From CAZWVI01 sp964637165 (GTDB lineage Bacteria; Planctomycetota; UBA1135), in the NCBI GenBank assembly GCA_964637165.1, contig CAZWVI010000005.1, forward strand, positions 80,638-144,637: 64,000 nt of DNA, written 5' to 3'. Both the position numbers and the translations under genes were made by a program. The first letter of the stretch is position 1. The number at the start of each line of letters is the position of its first letter. Shown here piece after piece: positions 54,868 to 61,428 of this stretch. The notes below the pieces were generated by a model. The model worked only from the letters and a program-made list of their open reading frames with translations, had not been told where the DNA came from and searched no databases.

Positions 54868-55849
54868 GTAGGATTAGCCAGATACTTTTGGGGCCGTTCC
54901 ATTCGGCCCCGCCACTGCGTCGTGAACATGAACGGTAGTAGCGGTCGGTGAATTGAAACATCAACACCGCCGACGCTCGAGCGAGGCTGTACCTTTTAAA
55001 ACTGATGGTCGCAATAAGTTTGCGATAACTATTCCAGCGTTGGAAGGCCAACTGCAAAATCTTGGTGCGCGTTTCTCTAACATTCTTGCGCGCTCCGTTT
55101 TGGAATTCACTGTCGCCACCTTCGGCGCGTAAAGGTAATATTTTATGCCCAATTAGTGGTTTTAAATTCGGATGGTAGCTAATGCTCTCAAGCAAATCTT
55201 TTTCAATGTCGCGGGTGACATTTGCCAGTTGTACTAAAACCCCAAGATCCTCAGCTAAAGGTAATTGTTCAGAGCTGAGTTCGTGTCCTTGAATGAGGGC
55301 AATTGAGAATCGAACAGGGTTGCCGAGTACTTGGTCGCAATATGTGAAAAGTTGTTGATCGTTCTGTAAAGAACCACCTTGGTCGGCGAACATTCTGGCA
55401 GAACTAGCCATTCCGGTGGCCATCGAATCAACTAACTTGATGATTAGTTTTTGATCGCGCACGGGTAATGTTCTGAAAACATTATCAATCAGGTCACAAC
55501 GCTCAACTAATAAATGGTGAGTTAAATCGCGTGCATCACACACGTTGGGAATTGGAAATCTCGGTGCCGAATGAATCACACTAAAATTCCCGTGTTGGTC
55601 TACCTTAAATCGATCGGAAAATGAATTAAGTATTTTTATGCGTCTTTCGAGGTCGGGATGCATGTCCTCGTAGGTGTCCAAAATTCGGCAATAAAGGTAG
55701 CCGACTGCCGACGCAGTTGCTTGTGATGCGGGCAGCATCGCAATGCTGGCGGAAAATGTTCGTGCAGCATGTGGAAGAATTGACCACATGAACTTTTCGG
55801 CATCGCGGATTCGGCGAAGTTTTTTGAGGTCGGGCTGATCCCTATCCAT
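54788..55849 (-). CDS. Squalene/phytoene synthase family protein
   Basis: About 353 residues from ATG 55849 (MDRDQPDLKK); a GTG at 55906 adds 19 codons. Both Asp-rich motifs of the family are visible: LYCRILDTYEDMHPD (first) and LANVTRDIEKDL (second). These bind the magnesium-diphosphate of two prenyl groups, making presqualene, squalene or phytoene. In Planctomycetota the product is often squalene for hopanoids, but no cyclase is nearby. The last 26 codons overlap fadE; an alternative frame ends right at the fadE stop, so a frameshift near the 3' end is possible. Confidence 0.82.
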   Translation of the reverse strand: MDRDQPDLKKLRRIRDAEKFMWSILPHAARTFSASIAMLPASQATASAVGYLYCRILDTYEDMHPDLERRIKILNSFSDRFKVDQHGNFSVIHSAPRFPIPNVCDARDLTHHLLVERCDLIDNVFRTLPVRDQKLIIKLVDSMATGMASSARMFADQGGSLQNDQQLFTYCDQVLGNPVRFSIALIQGHELSSEQLPLAEDLGVLVQLANVTRDIEKDLLESISYHPNLKPLIGHKILPLRAEGGDSEFQNGARKNVRETRTKILQLAFQRWNSYRKLIATISFKRYSLARASAVLMFQFTDRYYRSCSRRSGGAEWNGPKSIWLILLNCLPCLLSNRWTQWMLLRIERRLPQ

Positions 55850-55912
55850 GACGCTATCGCGAATCAATAACCATGGCCGCCGCAAGAAGAAGGGAGTTCT
55901 GAACACTTAAAA

Positions 55913-56266
55913 TCAATCAGGGCTTACACGCAGTCCACATTCAGGGCAATGACTCACCCCGGGCTTGAAATTGCAACTGCAAGCGGGACATGCGGCTTCC
56001 TCTGCATCGAGGTCAACGACCGCCTCGGCGGCGGCGCGTTCAACATCATTTAATCCACGATGTTGTAGTTCTTGGATAAGTTGAATCGCTCGTTCGGCAT
56101 CTTCTCTCGCGACCGCGAGAACCAACTTGGCGCCTCAGCTATTAGGGTTAGCCCCAGGCGGCATCGCCACCTGCGAATCAATCCCCGCCTCGGACAGTAG
56201 CGTTTGTAAGGGGTTTAACGCCTCAGCGCCACCCTGAGCAATTCCTAAGTAGTTTGGGACATCCAT
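55913..56266 (-). pseudogene. DUF2007-like zinc-ribbon protein interrupted by in-frame TGA
   Basis: Read from ATG 56266 (with AGG six bases upstream), 117 sense codons are open except for one TGA at 56135-56137. The first part (MDVPNYLGIAQGGAEALNPL, QTLLSEAGIDSQVAMPPG) and the part after TGA (GAKLVLAVAREDAERAIQLI) together make one DUF2007-type fold (short beta-alpha repeats). A C-terminal zinc ribbon follows (CPACSCNFKPGVSHCPECG). A separate 70-residue ORF could start at TTG 56125, but the fold spans the TGA. Nonsense mutation is the simplest reading; selenocysteine or readthrough are alternatives. DUF2007 proteins are putative signal-transducing proteins. Confidence 0.6.
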
Positions 56267-56285
56267 GAACCTGTAGTTTAGACAC

Positions 56286-56305
56286 TGACCGCATCGGCTG
56301 GGTCA
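56286..56305 (+). repeat. Dispersed 20-bp palindrome, copy 8
   Basis: TGACC-GCATCGGCT-GGGTCA, preceded by AGACAC. It lies in the divergent gap between the DUF2007-like gene and apaG, the only copy not at a gene 3' end. It starts 20 bases upstream of the ATG at 56266. Confidence 0.88.
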
Positions 56306-56395
56306 CATTTTGCAAAAATGGTAGTTGTGAACGGAATCATATTTCGCAAAAAACGGAGGCTAGAAGGTGGCCTTTTCCTGTCCTAATAAAGGAGC

Positions 56396-56815
56396 ATGAG
56401 CAACAACACCGGCCATTCACATCGAGTAACTGACGGAATTCACGTCAGTGTTGCCGCTCAATATGTCGAGGAGCAGTCCGACCCCGAGCAAGGCATTTTC
56501 TTTTTTGTTTATCGAATTTTGTTAAACAATCAAGGCGAGCGTTGGGCTCAGCTAGAGTCGCGCCGTTGGATGATTACGGATTCCTATGGGAATCAAGAAG
56601 TTATTGAGGGCCCCGGGGTGGTTGGTGAATTCCCCGACCTGAGTCCAGGTGGGCGCTATTCATATATTTCCTTTTGCCCACTGAATACGGAATGGGGGAC
56701 AATGGAGGGTAGTTATGTATTTCGTCGTGAGGACGGCACCCGTTTCGAGGTGGAAATCGGCCAATTTTTTCTCGCAAAAAATACTGCGCCAATTTCTGAA
56801 ATGGTGACCGAGTAG
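56396..56815 (+). CDS. apaG: ApaG-family protein
   Basis: 139 residues, the usual ApaG size. The fibronectin-III-like fold shows FFFVYRILLNNQGERWAQLESRRWMITDSYG, VVGEFPDLSPGGRYSYISFCPL and GTMEGSYVF. A GGAG lies four bases before the start. ApaG is linked to cobalt/magnesium efflux and to diadenosine tetraphosphate metabolism in Proteobacteria, but its biochemical function is unsettled. It is a single gene. Confidence 0.92.
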   Translation: MSNNTGHSHRVTDGIHVSVAAQYVEEQSDPEQGIFFFVYRILLNNQGERWAQLESRRWMITDSYGNQEVIEGPGVVGEFPDLSPGGRYSYISFCPLNTEWGTMEGSYVFRREDGTRFEVEIGQFFLAKNTAPISEMVTE

Positions 56816-56886
56816 TGACAAAGGCAATTTAGGGTCGGGTAGTATCTTGGGCGTAATTGAGAACAAATCTCAATGCCAAAAAGCTC

Positions 56887-57957
56887 ATGATCAAGAAATT
56901 CATCCACCTGCTGGTCGCAGGCCTAGCCCTGACGACTTCATCCTTCGCGCAAACCGCGGACAATCCAATGCCTCAAGAGAGCCGGGTTTCCTTGGGTGGT
57001 TACGGCGAAATGCTTTATGACTCAGATCGCACAGGGGATACGCTCGATTTGTATCGGGTCATTCTTTATGTTGGCTATCAATTTGACCAGGAATGGAGTT
57101 TTAACTCTGAACTTGAAATAGAACATCAAAATGAAATAGCCATGGAGCAGGCCTTTTTGCAATATGAATCAGCTGGGAATTGGGGCGCGCGCTTTGGGCA
57201 CTTGCTAGTTCCAATGGGATTGATTAATGAATTCCATGAGCCAACTACCTTCTGGTCGGCTAACCGTCCACAAACTGAACGCCTAATCTTGCCATCGACT
57301 TGGCATGAAAACGGTTTGGGTGCTTACGGGCAAATTGGTGATTTCGATTTTCGCGCTTACCTGTTAACAGGTTTCGATGCAGCTGGCTTTGACTTGGCAA
57401 ATAATGGAATGCGCGGCGGCCGCCAAAGTGGTAGCCGTGCCGCTGCTGACAACATGGCCCTTACTGGTCGCATTGATTACCGTGGAATAAGTGGCATGAA
57501 TTTAGGCACTTCTTTTTGGTCTGGCGATTCCGGCCAAGCTGGAACAGGGCCAGGTGCCAGCGATGATGGTTTTGCGACCACGTTGTGGGATTTGCATTTT
57601 CAATACGACAAGGGTCCATTGCGCTTACGCGGCCTTTACGCCACCGCCGAAATTGAAGATGCTGATTTGTTAGTGAATGCTTCAGCTTCAGACGCACTTG
57701 AAGGGTGGTACCTTGAAGCGGGTTGGGATGTGTTTGCTCAATCGTCAAATTGTGCTGCTTCCTTAACCCCATTCTTGCGTTATGAAGAAATTGACTTACA
57801 AGCGGATTCAGCCGCCGACACTTTGGAGCAACGCAAAACAATTGGTTTGGCCTTTCAGCCCCAACCACAAGTAATTTTTAAACTCGACCTTACGAATGTT
57901 GAGGATGTAACCGGCGAACAAAACATCGTCCAGGCTGCAATTGGCTACGTCTTCTAG
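56887..57957 (+). CDS. Outer-membrane porin-like protein
   Basis: About 356 residues from ATG 56887 (MIKKFIHLLVAGLALTTSSFAQ, a good signal peptide); the frame extends ten codons further upstream. The mature protein is a series of amphipathic beta strands with aromatic ends (DLYRVILYVGYQFDQEWSFNSELEIEHQ and others, ending IVQAAIGYVF), with a C-terminal Phe typical of outer-membrane barrels. It resembles phosphate-selective porin-like proteins. It heads an operon with an FMN-binding protein and a cytochrome-b-like protein, so it may pass a metal, electron acceptor or anion linked to flavin redox chemistry. Confidence 0.8.
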   Translation: MIKKFIHLLVAGLALTTSSFAQTADNPMPQESRVSLGGYGEMLYDSDRTGDTLDLYRVILYVGYQFDQEWSFNSELEIEHQNEIAMEQAFLQYESAGNWGARFGHLLVPMGLINEFHEPTTFWSANRPQTERLILPSTWHENGLGAYGQIGDFDFRAYLLTGFDAAGFDLANNGMRGGRQSGSRAAADNMALTGRIDYRGISGMNLGTSFWSGDSGQAGTGPGASDDGFATTLWDLHFQYDKGPLRLRGLYATAEIEDADLLVNASASDALEGWYLEAGWDVFAQSSNCAASLTPFLRYEEIDLQADSAADTLEQRKTIGLAFQPQPQVIFKLDLTNVEDVTGEQNIVQAAIGYVF

Positions 57958-57960
57958 GTC

Positions 57961-58521
57961 ATGAAGATTTGGTTTGTTCTTCTGTTTGTTGCTGGCATCA
58001 CTCCCGGGGGAAGTGGTGTCGGCGCTTTTCCAACTTTGCAACAAGCGTTGGAGAATTCTTTTCCCGGCGCACGCATTGGTGTTGAAGATGTATTATTAAC
58101 TGAGGCGGAGCAGCAACGAATCAGTGAGTTGTCAGGCCTTGTTGCAAGTAATAGTTACCGCTTATTGCGCGCCGCGGATGGCGAGGGAATATTGTTAGGG
58201 ATGGCGACGGTGTCTGTGCATCGGATAAAAACTAAACGACAGAGTTTGCTTATTAGTTGGGACGAAGATGGACGCTTATTAAGACCCCAACTACTTGGCT
58301 TTGCCGAGCCACGCCAATATTTGCCGCGAGCAAATTGGTTTAAACAGTTCGATGGGCTAGTACTTTCCTCTGATTTGCGGCTTAGGAGTGGCATCGATGG
58401 AGTGTCGGGCGCGACCTTAAGTTCTCGGGTGGCCGTAAGCTCGGCGCGCGAGGCCTTGGCACTTGATTTACTGTTGGCGACGCGCGATTTGCCACAGCTT
58501 GATCTGAAAAAATTAAAATGA
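57961..58521 (+). CDS. Exported FMN-binding domain protein
   Basis: 186 residues. A signal peptide (MKIWFVLLFVAGITPGGSGVGA) is followed by an FMN-binding domain. The covalent-flavin motif is GIDGVSGATLSS near residue 147, where the Thr is flavinylated by ApbE in the NqrC/RnfG family. It therefore probably carries a flavin covalently in the periplasm. It starts three bases after the porin stop and overlaps the next gene by ATGA, so the three form one operon. No ApbE gene is in the window. Confidence 0.85.
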   Translation: MKIWFVLLFVAGITPGGSGVGAFPTLQQALENSFPGARIGVEDVLLTEAEQQRISELSGLVASNSYRLLRAADGEGILLGMATVSVHRIKTKRQSLLISWDEDGRLLRPQLLGFAEPRQYLPRANWFKQFDGLVLSSDLRLRSGIDGVSGATLSSRVAVSSAREALALDLLLATRDLPQLDLKKLK

Positions 58522-58940
58522 GCAAGGTCGAGGCTCTATTAATTCATCTAAGTACATGGCTGGTCATTGTGAGCGGCCTGATATGGGGGTGGATGCTGTA
58601 CTTTTGTGTGCCTCAGGATGCATATTCATTGGTGAATCACCCGTGGCAGCCCCATCTGCAAGCTTTGCATATTTTGCTCGCACCCTTCATGATTTTTGCA
58701 ATCGCTTTGGTGTTCAAGTCACACGTTTTGGTCAAGTTGAAAAAAATTGCCTGCCGGCGGCGAGTGAGTGGCCTTCAGTTGTTGCTCCTGCTCCCAATCA
58801 TGGTGGTCAGTGGCTACTTATTGCAGGTTTTGACGGGTGAGCAGAGCCGCCAGATTGCTCTCTTTGCCCATTTGGCCTCTACTGTTTGGTGGATTCTGGC
58901 TTGGCTTAGACATCACTGTTTTCGCGTAAAAACAATGTAA
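58518..58940 (+). CDS. Small cytochrome-b-like membrane protein
   Basis: 140 residues, four hydrophobic helices, with histidines that could bind haem: HPWQPHLQALHILLAP, FKSHVLVKL and ALFAHLASTVWWILAW. The layout resembles small DUF4405-like cytochrome b proteins. Coupled by ATGA to the FMN-binding protein, it probably moves electrons from the membrane quinone pool to the flavoprotein. The exact haem ligands are not proven by this sequence. Confidence 0.72.
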   Translation: MSKVEALLIHLSTWLVIVSGLIWGWMLYFCVPQDAYSLVNHPWQPHLQALHILLAPFMIFAIALVFKSHVLVKLKKIACRRRVSGLQLLLLLPIMVVSGYLLQVLTGEQSRQIALFAHLASTVWWILAWLRHHCFRVKTM

Positions 58941-59014
58941 AGCCATTTGTTGTAATTGCTTAGGCTGTTTTTTTGGTTTTCAGAGTTTTTCTTAGAGCGG
59001 CTAATTTAGCTCCT

Positions 59015-59044
59015 TTTAAGTATAAACCACCTGAAAAGTATTCT
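59015..59044 (+). promoter_or_regulatory. Candidate promoter of the histone gene
   Basis: A weak -35-like TTTAAG and a -10-like TATTCT are 18 bases apart, about 80 bases upstream of the histone ATG. The 180-bp upstream gap is otherwise without a recognisable gene. Low confidence; planctomycete promoters are poorly defined. Confidence 0.25.
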
Positions 59045-59121
59045 ATGCTCAGTAACAACCGCTACTAGCCGTAGCACGCCCCTCTGGCCACTTCGGCCCT
59101 TACCTGAACAAAAAAAACACC

Positions 59122-59349
59122 ATGAGCAACCAAGAAGTCCTTGTCGTAATCTCAAAACTTAAGAAGTACATTAAAGAGCAAGCCGGCATGAACTGTGCTG
59201 GTAACGTCGCCCCTGTGGTCTCACAGATGGTGCGCGAATTGACCGACGCAGCTATTGCAGCCGCCGCCAAAGACCGCCGCAAGACCGTGAAGGATCGCGA
59301 CTTCGCCTGGCCAGTACCGGCCACAGAAGAAGGCGAGCAAATCCGCTAA
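59122..59349 (+). CDS. Bacterial histone-fold DNA-binding protein
   Basis: 75 residues with the single histone-fold pattern of bacterial histones: helix 1 (VLVVISKLKKYIKEQAGMN), a long central helix (VAPVVSQMVRELTDAAIAAAAKDR) and the loop-plus-helix RRKTVKDRDF. The RKTV-x2-RD motif is the histone L2 DNA-binding and dimer signature seen in archaeal histones and in Bdellovibrio Bd0055-type proteins. The C terminus is short (WPVPATEEGEQIR) without a lysine-rich tail. It should form a DNA-coating or DNA-bending dimer as a nucleoid protein. It is a single gene with its own terminator, which fits high, independent expression. Confidence 0.85.
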   Translation: MSNQEVLVVISKLKKYIKEQAGMNCAGNVAPVVSQMVRELTDAAIAAAAKDRRKTVKDRDFAWPVPATEEGEQIR

Positions 59350-59355
59350 ATATCA

Positions 59356-59390
59356 ATGCCCAGTTTTCCTCGGAAAACTGGGCATTTTTT
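59356..59390 (+). terminator. Strong rho-independent terminator of the histone gene
   Basis: A 14-base perfect stem (ATGCCCAGTTTTCC / GGAAAACTGGGCAT) with a two-base TC loop is followed by a run of T. It starts six bases after the histone stop. Confidence 0.93.
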
Positions 59391-59402
59391 CATTTTGGAC
59401 AT

Positions 59403-59422
59403 TGACCTAATCCGTTGGGTCA
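59403..59422 (+). repeat. Dispersed 20-bp palindrome, copy 9
   Basis: TGACC-TAATCCGTT-GGGTCA, preceded by GGACAT. It is the first of a tandem pair 37 bases apart, between the histone terminator and the antiporter stop. Confidence 0.88.
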
Positions 59423-59439
59423 CATTTGAATTTGCACAT

Positions 59440-59459
59440 TGACCGCATCGGCTGGGTCA
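59440..59459 (+). repeat. Dispersed 20-bp palindrome, copy 10 (contains antiporter stop)
   Basis: TGACC-GCATCGGCT-GGGTCA, with the same spacer as copy 8. Its last three bases, read on the minus strand, are the TGA stop of the antiporter gene. Confidence 0.9.
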
Positions 59460-60761
59460 GTTTGCTAGGTAGCGCAGGTAAACGTATCCACAGGCAATTC
59501 CTACCGACATAAGCATCAGCGGGAAGGCGTGTTTGGCGAATTTTAGAAAACTAATAGGGTGGCCGCCACGTTCGGCGTAGCCGGCAACAATTAAATTGGC
59601 CGAGGCACCAATCAGCGAGCCATTTCCGCCCAAGCAAGCGCCAAGGGCGAGTGACCACCAGATTGCTTGGCCGGCTACGCCGTCACCGTCTTGCAATCTT
59701 GGCAACAACTCTTCAATGACTGGAATCATGGTCGCAACAAATGGAATGTTATCAACAATGGCCGAGACCACCGCAGAAACCCACATCACCAGCATCGCTA
59801 CCGGGCCTGCATGGTCGCTGAATCCAGTGATTAAGTCGGCGACAATATTTAGCAATCCGGCATGTTCAATCCCGGCCACTACTACAAATAATCCGAGAAA
59901 GAAGAAAATCGTCACCCATTCAACTTCGCCAAAGGCATTATGAACTTTCTCGGCGGCTTTTTCTGAATTGTCTTCCAAAGTGTCGAGTAACAATAAAAGC
60001 GCTGCACCAAACATCGCCACGGTGGCAGGATCGATGTGCAGTGGGTGTCCAACAGCAAATCCGACCAAGACTAAACTCAAAACCAATAGCGATTTTTTCA
60101 AAAGCCCACGGTCACGCAATGCCTCAGATTCATTGAATCTCATGATGCGTTGACGGGCTTCATCACTGGCTGACATCTTGCGGCCCCAAATAAGCCAAAT
60201 CGGCAAAAGCACTGCAACACCAATCAAAGGAACAATTGGTGCTAAGTGAATAATGAAATCATTGAACCCAATATCGCTCACCATTGACCCAATCAAAATG
60301 TTGGGTGGGTCGCCGATCATGGTTGCGGTGCCCCCAATATTGGAGAACATGATTTGTGAAAACAAAAATGGATAGGGAGGAATTTCTAATTCCTCGGTGA
60401 TTAGCAAAACAACTGGCGTCACCAACATTACTGTGGTCACGTTGTCGAGCAAGGCTGACAACACCATTGTCACTAATGACAGCATCACCAAAATACCCCA
60501 TGGCCGAGCGTCAACCGACTTGGCGGCACGAATTGCTAAGTATTGAAAAACTCCACTGCGGCGGGTAATCGCCACAATCACCATCATTCCACAAAGCAGC
60601 CCCAAAGTGTTGAAGTCAATTCCGTGAATCGCTTGTTCTTGAGTAAGCACTCCGCCAAGCACCAACAGCCCACCGCCCAGCAGTGAAACTACTGCTCGAT
60701 TAACCTTTTCGCTAATTACAAAAACGAAGGTCAGTATAAATACTGATAATGCCAGAGCCAT
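59457..60761 (-). CDS. ArsB/NhaD-family ion transporter
   Basis: 434 residues with about 12 membrane segments. Visible are LLDNVTTVMLVTPVVLLI, NIGGTATMIGDPPNILIG and VSAIVDNIPFVATMIPV, the duplicated helical-hairpin motifs of the ArsB/NhaD ion transporter superfamily. NhaD exchanges sodium for protons; ArsB exports arsenite; the P-protein branch is a further option, so the ion is not certain. A CBS-domain protein starts two bases upstream on the same strand, a likely regulatory partner that senses adenosine nucleotides. The stop is in a repeat copy. Confidence 0.87.
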   Translation of the reverse strand: MALALSVFILTFVFVISEKVNRAVVSLLGGGLLVLGGVLTQEQAIHGIDFNTLGLLCGMMVIVAITRRSGVFQYLAIRAAKSVDARPWGILVMLSLVTMVLSALLDNVTTVMLVTPVVLLITEELEIPPYPFLFSQIMFSNIGGTATMIGDPPNILIGSMVSDIGFNDFIIHLAPIVPLIGVAVLLPIWLIWGRKMSASDEARQRIMRFNESEALRDRGLLKKSLLVLSLVLVGFAVGHPLHIDPATVAMFGAALLLLLDTLEDNSEKAAEKVHNAFGEVEWVTIFFFLGLFVVVAGIEHAGLLNIVADLITGFSDHAGPVAMLVMWVSAVVSAIVDNIPFVATMIPVIEELLPRLQDGDGVAGQAIWWSLALGACLGGNGSLIGASANLIVAGYAERGGHPISFLKFAKHAFPLMLMSVGIACGYVYLRYLAN

Positions 60762-60763
60762 TT

Positions 60764-61228
60764 CTATTGCTTGTTGGCTGCTTGTTCGACTGCTTTAAGA
60801 ATTACCCAGTAACTAATTAGCCCTAGGTATTTTCCGCTGTCCTTGCTGACTACCGCCAAACTGTCATGACCACTGTGTAAAGTTTGAGCTATTTCAGTGA
60901 GTGAAGCATCTTCTTGCAAACTAACAAATTCGGTGGACATCAATTCGCCAACTGGCCGCTCGGTCGAGCGTCCAAGTCGCCGCTGCAAATCTTCAATGTC
61001 ATCTTTAATGAAGGCCATATTGCGTAGGCCCAATTCCATATTTCCAATCCGCGGCACCATCAATGCTAACAATTGGTGAATGCCAAACATGCCGAGAATT
61101 TGTCGGTCGCTATCAATTACCGGCAAGCTACGCACCCGCGCACGCAAGAGTGCCGCCGAGGCATCTGCCACAGAGTGCTCCGGGCTCAATGCCGGTGCGT
61201 CCACCCACATCAGATCGACGCATTTCAT
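60764..61228 (-). CDS. Tandem CBS-domain protein
   Basis: 154 residues with two CBS domains: first near residues 5-60 (MWVDAPALSPEHSVADASAALLRARVRSLPVIDSDRQILGMFG), second near 100-150 (LMSTEFVSLQEDASLTEIAQTL, LAVVSKDSGKYLGLISYW). CBS pairs bind AMP, ATP or SAM and regulate an attached or neighbouring protein. The two-base spacing to the ArsB/NhaD-like gene suggests it controls the transporter. A linker helix (LGLRNMAFIKDDIEDLQRRLGRS) lies between. Confidence 0.92.
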   Translation of the reverse strand: MKCVDLMWVDAPALSPEHSVADASAALLRARVRSLPVIDSDRQILGMFGIHQLLALMVPRIGNMELGLRNMAFIKDDIEDLQRRLGRSTERPVGELMSTEFVSLQEDASLTEIAQTLHSGHDSLAVVSKDSGKYLGLISYWVILKAVEQAANKQ

Positions 61229-61362
61229 GGCAGTGATCCTGGCGGGCTAACTGGTTTTGACCTTTGATTTTTCATGTCTATTACGCATTCGCGCAACCGA
61301 TTATTTTACTAGAAATGTTCAATTAATATAAGCCCTAGAATTAATTTGTTTAGGTGGTAAAC

Positions 61363-61398
61363 AAAAAAACCGGCCGCCCCCACTTACGGGGCGGCCGG
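61363..61398 (-). terminator. Rho-independent terminator of the large metalloprotease gene
   Basis: An 11-base GC stem (CCGGCCGCCCC / GGGGCGGCCGG) is followed on the minus strand by TTTTTTTGTTT. It lies about 30 bases after the metalloprotease stop. The 130 bases between it and the CBS gene start hold only its presumed promoter. Confidence 0.93.
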
Positions 61399-61428
61399 AA
61401 AGTGCCGACGATTCTGCTCGCTTGGCAA

